A program made the translations under genes and the position numbers. Of a stretch of DNA of 6,779 nt, positions 1 to 6,284 are shown piece after piece. The stretch spans positions 1 to 6,779 of the forward strand of contig DASPQS010000041.1 in the NCBI GenBank assembly GCA_035624865.1. Reading direction: 5' to 3'. The first letter of the stretch is position 1. The number at the start of each line of letters is the position of its first letter. The DNA comes from JASHZA01 sp035624865. Its GTDB lineage: Bacteria > Desulfobacterota > Binatia > Binatales > Binataceae. The notes under the pieces are model-generated. The model was not told where the DNA came from, searched no databases, and saw nothing but the letters and a program-made list of their open reading frames with translations.

Positions 1-1
1 A

Positions 2-904
2 GTCGCCAAGGGTGTATTAACGAATCCGGCGCAGCTTCACATCAGCTACGTGCACACACCGATCCGCTACGCATGGGACTTGCAAGAACAGTATCTCGCC
101 AAGGGCCATACGAAACGGCGCAAGCGACTCCTGGCCCGAGCGCTGCTCCACTACATTCGCATGTGGGATACGCGCACGGCCAACGGAGTCGACGCCTTTG
201 TCGTCAACAGCAAGTTCATCGCGCGCCGGGTGCAGAAAATCTATCGGCGTGAAGCCGTCGTCATCCATCCGCCGGTAGATGTTGCCTCATTCGCGATTGG
301 GTGGCAGAGGCAACCCTTCTACCTTACCGTGTCGCGCCTCGTGCCCTACAAGCGCGTCGACCTGATCATCGAAGCGTTTTCGCGTACACGCGATCGCCAA
401 CTCGTCGTCATCGGAGACGGTTCGGAGGCCTCGCGCCTGAGGAGCAAGGCTACGTCCAACATCACGATGCTTGGCCACCAGCCGTTCGAGGTGATCCGCG
501 AGCATCTGCAACAGGCGCGCGCTTTTATTTTCGCAGCCGAGGAGGACTTCGGCATCGCTCCCGTCGAGGCGCAGGCCTGCGGCACACCTGTCATTGCCTT
601 TGGCAAGGGTGGCGTGACCGAGACGGTGATCGATGGCGACACAGGTTTGTATTTTACCGAGCAGACGGCCGGCTCACTGATCGACGCGATACGCAGGTTC
701 GAACGCAGCCGGCGTTGCTTCGATCCGCGTCGTATCCGGCGCAACGCCGAGCGTTTCAGCATCGAGCGTTTCCGCCATGAATTCGCTGCACTGGTCGAAT
801 GGGAATATGCCGCCTTTATGAATCATGGCTCGCACCCGCTTGCAGAGGTTTCTGCGCTCTGGATGGAAAACGGGACGAATGCGCAGACTAAAGCTAATCT
901 GTAG
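2..904 (+). CDS. GT4-family glycosyltransferase, 5'-truncated by window edge
   Basis: This is a retaining GT-B glycosyltransferase (GT4, 'group 1') that probably transfers a sugar from an NDP-sugar to a growing surface or exopolysaccharide in the cytoplasm. The reading frame is open to the left edge. A GTG at base 50 is not the real start, because the residues before it (ISYVHTPIRYAWD spans the GTG) are conserved family sequence. About 300 residues are visible, and roughly 70-100 N-terminal residues are probably missing. Visible features are an acceptor-side segment HTPIRYAWD, the nucleotide-phosphate-binding segment SRLVPYKRVD (bases about 332-361), and the GT4 EX7E signature in EEDFGIAPVEAQACGTP (the two Glu at about 542 and 566), followed by a GGVTETV loop. 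HTPxRYAWD-type proteins are often mannosyltransferases of O-antigen or exopolysaccharide loci, but the sugar cannot be assigned here. The 3' end overlaps the secreted beta-helix gene, which suggests translational coupling within one polysaccharide locus. Confidence 0.9.
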   Translation, partial: VAKGVLTNPAQLHISYVHTPIRYAWDLQEQYLAKGHTKRRKRLLARALLHYIRMWDTRTANGVDAFVVNSKFIARRVQKIYRREAVVIHPPVDVASFAIGWQRQPFYLTVSRLVPYKRVDLIIEAFSRTRDRQLVVIGDGSEASRLRSKATSNITMLGHQPFEVIREHLQQARAFIFAAEEDFGIAPVEAQACGTPVIAFGKGGVTETVIDGDTGLYFTEQTAGSLIDAIRRFERSRRCFDPRRIRRNAERFSIERFRHEFAALVEWEYAAFMNHGSHPLAEVSALWMENGTNAQTKANL

Positions 905-2045
905 AGTCGGTATCGCCGCGGCGATGCTCGCGCTTGCATCGCCGGTGCATTCACAGAGCCGGCGCTATCGCGTCGATACATCAGGCAGCCGGACGACCGC
1001 ATTCCTCGTGACCAGGTTCGGCGCGCGATGCGACGGTATCACAGACGACGCCAGGGCCTTTCAGAACGCCCTGGATGCCGCAGGAGCCGGCTGCGTGGTC
1101 AGAAAGGGTTATCTGATCGGAGGATATCAGACGGTGGTCGTCCCGGACGGCGCCAGGTGTAAAATCAACTCCGGCCTGACGAATTCGAAGAGCGATTGCG
1201 TTGGAATCTCAAGTTACTCGGGAGCGACGCTCGACTTTTCCGGTTTGCCTGGCGGTCAGACTGCCCTCACCCTGAAGCCTCGCGTCTATGGCGCCTACAC
1301 TGGCAACGTTGCACGCTCCGAGAATCTCCAGATGGTTGGCCCCGGACACGCGAGCGATACGGTCGGGATCGCGAGCAGCACCCCGATGACGACCTTTCGC
1401 CAATACAACGTCCACGGCTTCGGTCATGGCTACGAAGTTCACAGCGGCTCCTGGCTGAATCATTTCGTGAATACGTCTATCTGGGATTGCCACGTCGACG
1501 TCTATTGCGGCAGCGGTTTGAAGGACGCGGGCGAGCAAATCAGCTTCGAGGCCGGTGTGCTCTTCAACAGCGACCAGGCTATCGAGAACGACGGCTGCGA
1601 GCTCAATATCACGGATTCTTCCATCGACGGGCTGAACGGTCCGGCAGTGGTCAATGGAGGCGGTTCGACGCGCCTGATCGGAGATCATATCGAATACATG
1701 ACCGCGGTCGACGTCCCTCTCGTCGTATCAGCGAAGGCCTGCAACACATACGGGAGCCTCACGATGGAGGGGGGCCAGATTCAGTTCGATCACGCGAAAC
1801 CGCAGGCGCTCGCGCGCAACGACGGTGGCCCTGGACCCTGCGGCGGCGGTGGCTGGGGCTCGTACATCCGAATCAACAACGTTTTCATGAGCAACGTGCC
1901 GACGGATTCGAAGGGCGCGGTTGTTGTCACCGGTTCCAATTCGAGCCAGATAGCAATCTGTCACGCGACCAATGGTGCCGGAGGCGGTGCGATGGGCAAC
2001 ATCCCGAACATCGGCCGCCCCTACTTGGGCCAGGGTCAGTGCTGA
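879..2045 (+). CDS. Secreted right-handed beta-helix (pectate-lyase-like) protein
   Basis: This is a predicted exported protein of the pectate-lyase superfamily beta-helix fold, probably acting on or binding a polysaccharide outside the cytoplasm. I prefer the ATG at 879 (388 aa). It gives a compact signal peptide: MRRLKL, a hydrophobic core of about residues 10-20, and likely cleavage after VHS at residue 25. An in-frame ATG at 825 would add 18 basic residues, with no clear ribosome site. Residues 47-61 (FGARCDGITDDARAF) match the entry segment typical of Pectate_lyase_3/tailspike-like beta-helices (FGAxxDGxTDDxxAF). Repeating short strands with Asn/Gly turns follow to the C-terminus. The mature part has 11 cysteines, including the last residue. 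I see no catalytic signature that separates lyase, hydrolase, epimerase or non-enzymatic binding. The gene starts 26 bases inside the upstream glycosyltransferase gene and is followed by a terminator, so it appears to be the last gene of the unit. Confidence 0.8.
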   Translation: MRRLKLICRVGIAAAMLALASPVHSQSRRYRVDTSGSRTTAFLVTRFGARCDGITDDARAFQNALDAAGAGCVVRKGYLIGGYQTVVVPDGARCKINSGLTNSKSDCVGISSYSGATLDFSGLPGGQTALTLKPRVYGAYTGNVARSENLQMVGPGHASDTVGIASSTPMTTFRQYNVHGFGHGYEVHSGSWLNHFVNTSIWDCHVDVYCGSGLKDAGEQISFEAGVLFNSDQAIENDGCELNITDSSIDGLNGPAVVNGGGSTRLIGDHIEYMTAVDVPLVVSAKACNTYGSLTMEGGQIQFDHAKPQALARNDGGPGPCGGGGWGSYIRINNVFMSNVPTDSKGAVVVTGSNSSQIAICHATNGAGGGAMGNIPNIGRPYLGQGQC

Positions 2046-2161
2046 TCCAGCTGCCGGAATTCGAGGATTCGTTTTCCTTTTGGCAGGCGCGAGGAAGCCG
2101 ATGAATAGCTAACACCCGGCATCGCCAGCGCTTTGACCTCCGCACTTTAGCTGGCTCTTGA

Positions 2162-2200
2162 AAGATGCCCGCGCCGAATGGCGCGGGCATCTTGCGTTTT
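2162..2200 (+). terminator. Strong hairpin terminator after beta-helix gene
   Basis: A perfect 14-bp stem (AAGATGCCCGCGCC at 2162-2175, its complement at 2180-2193) encloses the tetraloop GAAT. Downstream, TT is followed by GCG and TTTT (2197-2200), so the U-tract is imperfect. It lies 116 bases after the beta-helix stop and about 190 bases before the crotonase start. It therefore probably ends the glycosyltransferase/beta-helix transcript and insulates the next operon. On the opposite strand the hairpin is also followed by a short T run. Confidence 0.8.
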
Positions 2201-2377
2201 GGCGTACCGTCGATCTCGCGCTCAATGAGCGTCGGCAGCCGAGAAGGTATCTTTGGCTCGCGTGTGAGTATTGCGCCTGGAGAGTTCGAATTGCACCGCC
2301 GGCGCAAGCGGGACCGCTTGCAAGTTTCGTGGCAACCTGTTTCTCATCCGGTAGAGTCTTCGCGATTCGTCCGCACA

Positions 2378-2387
2378 GGAAGGGGAG
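2378..2387 (+). promoter_or_regulatory. Ribosome-binding site fixing the crotonase start
   Basis: The purine-rich GGAAGGGGAG ends two bases before the ATG at 2390; its upstream GGA part is better spaced. Together with the match of the following residues to the crotonase N-terminus, it selects 2390 over the longer reading frame from 2165. Confidence 0.7.
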
Positions 2388-2389
2388 CC

Positions 2390-3196
2390 ATGGCATTCAC
2401 GAATATCCTGCTTGAAAAGCACGATCTCATCGGGACGCTCACCTTGAACCGTCCGGAAAAACTGAACGCAATGAGCCCGGCGCTTATCGCCGAGTTTGGC
2501 GAGGCAATCGCGCAGATCGAAAAGGACGCGGAGATTAAAGTCGTGGTTATCCGCGGCGCGGGGCGCGCCTTTTCGACCGGATATGATCTCGCCGGCGGAT
2601 GGAACGAAGGCGCGTCGAGGCCTTTCACGATCGATGACGACCAGCGGTTTCTCCAGCGCTACGTCGAACACTGGCTGCGCTTGCGGGATTTGCCCAAGCC
2701 CGTCATCTCGATGGTGCATGGATATTGCCTGGCGGGCGCGACCCAACTCTGCATCAGCACTGACATAATCTTCGTCGCCGATGACGCCCGCATCGGCTTC
2801 CCTTCCATCCCGGCCGGCGCCGGTTACGTCAGCGCCTTCTGGAATTGGATGGTCGGTCCGCATCGCACGAAATACCTGGCCTTCCTTCCCGGCAGCCGGA
2901 TTAGCGGCAAAGAAGCCGAGGCGATGGGCTTTGCGACGCGCGCGTTTCCGGCCGAGATTCTCGAGAAGGAGACCTACGATTATGCGCGGCAGGTCGCGAA
3001 GGTCCCGGCGCAGAAGCTTCGCCTGGAAAAACTCGCAATTAACCGCGCGATGGATCTGCGTGGTTTCCGGGTTTCAGTTCAGTCGGGGGCCGAGTTCGAC
3101 GCGATTTTTCATTTCGGCCCCGGCAATGAAGAGATCAGACAGGTTCAGAAGGAACGGGGACTGCGCGGAGCAATCAAGTGGTATGAGGAGAAATGA
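2390..3196 (+). CDS. Crotonase-fold protein (enoyl-CoA hydratase/isomerase family), atypical active site
   Basis: This 268-aa cytoplasmic protein has the normal length of the enoyl-CoA hydratase/isomerase family. TLTLNRPEKLNAMS (residues 17-29) is the usual N-terminal signature. Oxyanion-hole elements are FSTGYDL (61-67, Tyr65 in the first oxyanion position) and HGYCLAGATQLC (110-121, Gly116 in the second). Aligned by eye with rat enoyl-CoA hydratase, catalytic Glu144 is replaced by Gln119 and Glu164 by Ser139, with the 20-residue spacing preserved. The thioester/oxyanion scaffold is therefore kept, but ordinary hydration of an enoyl-CoA is unlikely. The family also includes isomerases, dehalogenases, decarboxylases and the C-C hydrolase 6-oxocamphor hydrolase, and the sequence does not say which applies here. 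It is first in a probable operon with an alpha/beta hydrolase and a luciferase-like monooxygenase. A Trp-rich stretch, AFWNWMVG (149-156), is likely part of the substrate pocket (inference). Confidence 0.9.
   Translation: MAFTNILLEKHDLIGTLTLNRPEKLNAMSPALIAEFGEAIAQIEKDAEIKVVVIRGAGRAFSTGYDLAGGWNEGASRPFTIDDDQRFLQRYVEHWLRLRDLPKPVISMVHGYCLAGATQLCISTDIIFVADDARIGFPSIPAGAGYVSAFWNWMVGPHRTKYLAFLPGSRISGKEAEAMGFATRAFPAEILEKETYDYARQVAKVPAQKLRLEKLAINRAMDLRGFRVSVQSGAEFDAIFHFGPGNEEIRQVQKERGLRGAIKWYEEK
3186..3190 (+). promoter_or_regulatory. Alternative ribosome site and ATGA overlap for the hydrolase
   Basis: AGGAG at 3186-3190 precedes an ATG at 3193 that overlaps the crotonase stop codon (ATGA). If used, it would add 17 non-conserved residues to the hydrolase and couple its translation to the crotonase. 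It competes with the AGGAG at 3235-3239 in front of the better-conserved start at 3244. Confidence 0.4.
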
Positions 3197-3234
3197 CTTC
3201 CCGTCACAGCCGGAACTGTCCGCAGGCTGAAAAC

Positions 3235-3239
3235 AGGAG
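3235..3239 (+). promoter_or_regulatory. Ribosome-binding site for the hydrolase start at 3244
   Basis: AGGAG lies four bases before the ATG at 3244. The protein from this ATG begins MQRTRINGVELAYELRG, the normal first strand pair of alpha/beta hydrolases, so this site supports 3244 over the coupled start at 3193. Confidence 0.55.
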
Positions 3240-3243
3240 CGCA

Positions 3244-4050
3244 ATGCAACGGACGCGAATAAATGGAGTCGAGCTGGCTTACGAGTTGCGTGGAACCGGC
3301 GCGCCGCTCGTGATGATCCACGGCGCGCAGGGCGACCAGAGCATGTTCAACGATCTGGCTCCCGCCTTCGCGCGCAATTATCGCGTGCTGACGTTTGACC
3401 AGCGTGATTCAGGCCTGAGCGAAAAGCCGCACGGCGACTATGGCATCGCGCAGCTCGCCGACGACACTGCCACCCTGATGGATCACGTCGGCTTCGACGC
3501 GGCGCATATAGTGGGAGTGTCGATGGGCGGCATGATTGCGGCGGAGTTCGCCCTTCGTCATCCCAAGAAGGTTCGTGCGCTGGTGCTGGGATGCACCACT
3601 CCGGGCGGACCCAGGGCGATTCGGATCGGTGGAGATGCCTTCAATGCCGCGTACTCGTCACGGCCGATGTCGAGCGAGGATCGTGGCCGGGCGTTGGCCG
3701 AGGCCGCCTTCACGAAGGAATACATCGAGCGCCACCCCGAGATCATCCCGGCGATGATTGAGTCGCGCCGCCAGCGGCCGCTCGACCCGGCCGCACTCGA
3801 GAGCCGTCTCAAAGCCGCGATGCGGCATGACGTCTACGATCGGCTCGGGCAAATCACCTGCCCGACGCTCGTTATCACGGGCAAGAACGATGCGCTGATT
3901 TCGTGGGAAAACTCGCGCCTGCTTGCCGACAGGATCCCCGGCGCCCGCCTGATGCTGCTCGAACCTGCCGGGCATTGCTTCTGGCTCGAGCAGCCCGCGC
4001 AGTCGCGGGACGCGATCGAGCGCTTCCTGGCCGATCATGATAGAGCTTAG
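3244..4050 (+). CDS. Alpha/beta hydrolase with complete catalytic triad
   Basis: This 268-aa cytoplasmic serine hydrolase probably cleaves an ester, enol-lactone, lactone or C-C bond. The fold markers appear in order: the oxyanion HGA at residues 26-28; FDQRDSGLSE at 51-60; the nucleophile elbow GVSMGG with Ser93; an alpha-helical cap at about 125-200; the acid in ITGKNDALIS (Asp216); and AGHCFWLEQP with His244. All three catalytic residues are present at normal spacing. The core resembles 3-oxoadipate enol-lactonase and other small-molecule hydrolases of the fold, but this does not fix a substrate. The start at 3244 was chosen for its ribosome site and conserved N-terminus. The alternative at 3193 overlaps the crotonase stop. 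The gene lies 47 bases downstream of the crotonase and 88 bases upstream of the flavin enzyme, on the same strand and with no terminator between, so co-transcription is likely. Confidence 0.88.
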   Translation: MQRTRINGVELAYELRGTGAPLVMIHGAQGDQSMFNDLAPAFARNYRVLTFDQRDSGLSEKPHGDYGIAQLADDTATLMDHVGFDAAHIVGVSMGGMIAAEFALRHPKKVRALVLGCTTPGGPRAIRIGGDAFNAAYSSRPMSSEDRGRALAEAAFTKEYIERHPEIIPAMIESRRQRPLDPAALESRLKAAMRHDVYDRLGQITCPTLVITGKNDALISWENSRLLADRIPGARLMLLEPAGHCFWLEQPAQSRDAIERFLADHDRA

Positions 4051-4138
4051 TCGCGCCCACGGCACTTTGCTTTTTCGATCGGCTCGTATCTAAAGTGAAG
4101 GAAATTCAAGGGATGCGGGACTGCCAAAGGAGACGCAA

Positions 4139-5266
4139 ATGAAAGTAGGGATGACGCTCCAATTGACCAGTTTCGGCGGCAAGCCGGATCGCGAAACCTA
4201 CCAGGATGAATTGAATCTGATGGAGATTTCGGAGGACCTAGGTTTCGATTCGGTATGGGCGCTCGATCATCACTTCACCGGTTACGTGATGTCACCGGAC
4301 CCGACGCAACTTCTTTCCTACGTGGCGGGACGGACAAAACGGATCCAACTCGGGACCGCCGTGATCGTATTGCCGTGGCACGACCCGGTTGCGATCGCCG
4401 AGAAAATCGCGTTGCTCGATCTGCTCTCCGGCGGACGCACGATTTTCGGCTTCGGACGGGGTGCCGCGACCGTCGAGTACAATGGATTCCGCATCAACCA
4501 GGAAGAGGCGCGCGAGCGCTTCGTCGAGGCCGCGATCATTATCCGCAAGGGGCTGACGCAGCATAGCGTGTCGTTCGACGGCAAATACTATCAAATCCCT
4601 GAAATCCAGATCCGGCCGCGGCCGATTTCCCATCCGGAGCAGCGCTTCTATGCGTCGAGCGTCAGCCCCGAGTCAGCCGAAATCATGGCCAAGCTCGGCT
4701 TCGGCGTCTTGATCATCGCGCAGCGGAGCTGGGAGGACACGGCGGCAGACTATGCCCGTTACCGGGAAACCGCGATCGCGAACAATATCACCCCGCGCCC
4801 GCCGATCGGCCTGCTCAACGTCCTGGTGTCGGAGGATTCGGCGGAGGCCGCCGACCTGGGAGCGAGACATCTCGAAGCGATGTGGGATTCGATCGACGAG
4901 CACTATCACTTCTCGGACGGCCATCTGCGGGGCGTAAAGGGTTACGAGTTCTACGCCAAGCTCGAGAAGACCTACAGCAAATTGCAGGCTGATAACGCGG
5001 CCAAGGCCAAGGCGATCGAATTCTTCCGCAGCCTGCACGCGGCAGGGACTCCGGCTCAAGTGCTGGAGAAACTGCGCTACATCCATCAGACGGTGGCTCT
5101 CGAGCACGTGATCGGAACGTTCGCCTTCGGCGGCCTGCCCTATCCAAAACTCGAGAAGAGCTTCAAGCTCTTTGCGGAAAAGGTCCTGCCGGTACTCAAG
5201 AACGACCCCGCCTTCGAGTATCCCAGGGAACTCGCGGCGGGCGCGCAGGTCGCAGCCAGCAAGTAA
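4139..5266 (+). CDS. LuxA-like LLM-class flavin-dependent oxidoreductase
   Basis: This 375-aa TIM-barrel protein of the bacterial luciferase superfamily is a predicted two-component monooxygenase using reduced FMN supplied by a separate reductase. From memory of Vibrio LuxA, several blocks align with nearly the same numbering: GFDSVWALDHHF (35-46, with His44 equal to the luciferase catalytic His44), LGTAVIVLP (71-79), LLDLLSGGR (92-100) and FGFGRG (103-108). The non-essential reactive Cys106 of LuxA is Gly106 here. A C-terminal TPAQVLEKL (304-312) and a final helix ending KVLPVLK (348-354) also match. It is about 20 residues longer than LuxA, by an Ala-rich tail. AAAGGAGA at 4126-4133 gives a strong ribosome site. 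It ends the operon and a terminator follows at once. No LuxB, aldehyde-producing genes or flavin reductase are nearby, so light emission is not implied. F420-dependent relatives exist, but the LuxA-like motifs favour FMN. Confidence 0.88.
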   Translation: MKVGMTLQLTSFGGKPDRETYQDELNLMEISEDLGFDSVWALDHHFTGYVMSPDPTQLLSYVAGRTKRIQLGTAVIVLPWHDPVAIAEKIALLDLLSGGRTIFGFGRGAATVEYNGFRINQEEARERFVEAAIIIRKGLTQHSVSFDGKYYQIPEIQIRPRPISHPEQRFYASSVSPESAEIMAKLGFGVLIIAQRSWEDTAADYARYRETAIANNITPRPPIGLLNVLVSEDSAEAADLGARHLEAMWDSIDEHYHFSDGHLRGVKGYEFYAKLEKTYSKLQADNAAKAKAIEFFRSLHAAGTPAQVLEKLRYIHQTVALEHVIGTFAFGGLPYPKLEKSFKLFAEKVLPVLKNDPAFEYPRELAAGAQVAASK

Positions 5267-5284
5267 CACCTGTCGAAAACCGAG

Positions 5285-5316
5285 AGGACGGCGGTTCTAC
5301 CGCCGTCCTTTTGTTT
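5285..5316 (+). terminator. Rho-independent terminator of the catabolic operon
   Basis: A perfect 11-bp stem (AGGACGGCGGT at 5285-5295, its complement at 5299-5309) with loop TCT is followed by TTTT, G and TTT. It starts 18 bases after the stop of the flavin oxidoreductase gene. It should end the crotonase/hydrolase/oxidoreductase transcript and separates the Rieske gene from it. Confidence 0.9.
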
Positions 5317-5326
5317 GGTTACCAGC

Positions 5327-5332
5327 TATAAT
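5327..5332 (+). promoter_or_regulatory. Possible -10 box for the Rieske gene
   Basis: A perfect TATAAT lies 50 bases before the ATG at 5383 and just after the terminator, where a new promoter is expected. The expected -35 position falls in the terminator arm and has no good match to TTGACA, and there is no extended TG motif. The call therefore rests on the -10 hexamer and its position only. Confidence 0.35.
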
Positions 5333-5382
5333 TGGGAAGTAGCTACGAAGCGCCGGCCGGCTCCCCGTCGGCGTGAGTTTGC

Positions 5383-6216
5383 ATGGCGATTGGAAAATGG
5401 GCGATCCGGGCCGATAGCGTCATGCGCAAGCTGCCTCATGTCGGAACTTACCGCCGCGAGTTGCCGGTGAGCCTCGAGCGGCTTTACGAAAACGCTGTCG
5501 ATTGGGAACATCTGCCCTATCTGCATCGCAGCAGCTTCTCGAAAATCGATTGCGATGACGCCGGCGAATGGGGTTTTCGCGCGCGTGTCTGGGGTCAGCC
5601 GTTCGACCAGCAGCGCAGCTTTGTGATCGAACTCCAACTCGATCCCGAACTTCGCCGATGGATAACCAGGACTGTCGAGGGCCCCGGCACCGGCAGCGAA
5701 ATCTGGACTCATGCGTTCACCCTTGGCGACCGCAAGACGCTGGTGGTCGTCGATTTCTTTGTGCCCGGAGTTTCGCAAGCGCGTGCGCCCGAACTCGGGA
5801 ATTTCTATACCAGTCTGTATGCACGCCTGTATGACGAAGACGTTTCGATGATGACGGAGCGCCAGACGCAACTAGACGCCGCGAAGTCCGGCGCGCTGCG
5901 TCGCGACCCGCTCGAACTGGGATCACTCGACGAGATCCGGCGCAGCCTGCCGCTCATCGTCGAATCCGCCGGCCGCAAATACAGGATTGTCGAGGTGGCG
6001 GGGCAACTCGTCGCCCATTCGATTGTCTGCCCGCATCGGCTTGGCCCGCTCGGCGATTGTAAGGTCGAGGACGCAACGATCGAATGCCCGTGGCATGGCT
6101 ACCGCTTTGACATACGCACGCGGGAGTGCGTGAATGGCGCACGCATGAGCCTGGCTCCCGCTCCGCGAGTGCAAGTCGAATCGCAAGGCGCGCGTGTAAT
6201 TCTTAAGTGGGAATGA
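5383..6216 (+). CDS. Rieske non-heme iron oxygenase-like protein with inverted domain order
   Basis: This 277-aa protein carries both iron motifs of a ring-hydroxylating oxygenase alpha subunit, but in reverse order. The N-terminal part (about 25-175) looks like the SRPBCC-type catalytic domain. YENAVDWEHLPYLH (35-48) matches the ENxxDxxHxxxxH mononuclear-iron motif, with His43 and His48 as ligands and Asp40 as the bridging acid. Asp153 in DEDVSMMTERQ is the likely third ligand. The C-terminal part (about 189-277) is a Rieske [2Fe-2S] domain, with CPH (Cys216, His218) and CPWH (Cys235, His238) separated by 16 residues. Known alpha subunits have the Rieske domain first. The catalytic half is also short for the family. 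A predicted role is oxygenation or demethylation of an organic substrate with electrons from an unlinked reductase; the substrate is unknown. An in-frame TGA at 5374 blocks any upstream extension. ATG 5383 has only a weak ribosome site, and the ATG at 5422 (Met14) is a plausible alternative start. Confidence 0.82.
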   Translation: MAIGKWAIRADSVMRKLPHVGTYRRELPVSLERLYENAVDWEHLPYLHRSSFSKIDCDDAGEWGFRARVWGQPFDQQRSFVIELQLDPELRRWITRTVEGPGTGSEIWTHAFTLGDRKTLVVVDFFVPGVSQARAPELGNFYTSLYARLYDEDVSMMTERQTQLDAAKSGALRRDPLELGSLDEIRRSLPLIVESAGRKYRIVEVAGQLVAHSIVCPHRLGPLGDCKVEDATIECPWHGYRFDIRTRECVNGARMSLAPAPRVQVESQGARVILKWE

Positions 6217-6284
6217 TCAGGGTCCGTGGCGCGATGGCGGTGAGGAGCCACCGCGCGCTCACCCTGCGGCAGCGCTAAACCGGA

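Larger units (their letters stand above)
2046..2389. other. Intergenic region between polysaccharide unit and catabolic operon
   Basis: This 344-base gap separates two functionally different gene groups. It holds the strong hairpin at 2162-2193 and the ribosome-binding site at 2378-2387. I see no RNA gene, no convincing small gene and no clear sigma-70 promoter. TTGCAA at 2318-2323 has no matching -10 box at the right distance. The crotonase reading frame stays open back to an ATG at 2165, but that ATG lies inside the terminator stem and the extra 75 residues do not resemble crotonases. The promoter of the downstream operon is expected between about 2194 and 2375 but cannot be placed. Confidence 0.6.

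Noticed and set aside
1196..2104. 302-aa plus-strand frame across the beta-helix gene
   Set aside because: Very Arg-rich shadow of the 879-2045 gene, which has a signal peptide and recognisable fold motifs. No independent domain seen.
2165..2389. N-terminal extension of the crotonase from ATG 2165
   Set aside because: It starts inside the terminator stem, has no ribosome site and adds 75 residues unlike any crotonase N-terminus. The ATG at 2390 has both a ribosome site and family similarity.
4067..4096. Possible promoter TTGCTT - 18 bases - TAAAGT before the flavin oxidoreductase
   Set aside because: Both hexamers match sigma-70 only partly, and the gene is more simply explained as part of the upstream operon. 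A weak internal promoter is not excluded.
4063..4097. Inverted repeat CACTTT / AAAGTG between hydrolase and flavin enzyme
   Set aside because: Only 6 bp with a 23-base loop, and no U-tract after it. Expected by chance.
4139..5266. Bioluminescence (lux) system
   Set aside because: Only an alpha-like subunit is present, with no LuxB and no luxCDE-type genes. The wider family consists mostly of dark monooxygenases.
4673..5269. 198-aa minus-strand frame opposite the flavin oxidoreductase
   Set aside because: Antisense shadow of a well-supported gene in high-GC DNA, with no recognisable motif.
6237..6264. Short hairpins (GCGGTG/CACCGC and GGTGAG/CTCACC) between the convergent genes
   Set aside because: The stems are 6 bp, overlap each other and lack a T-tract, so a terminator call is not supported although one would be expected here.
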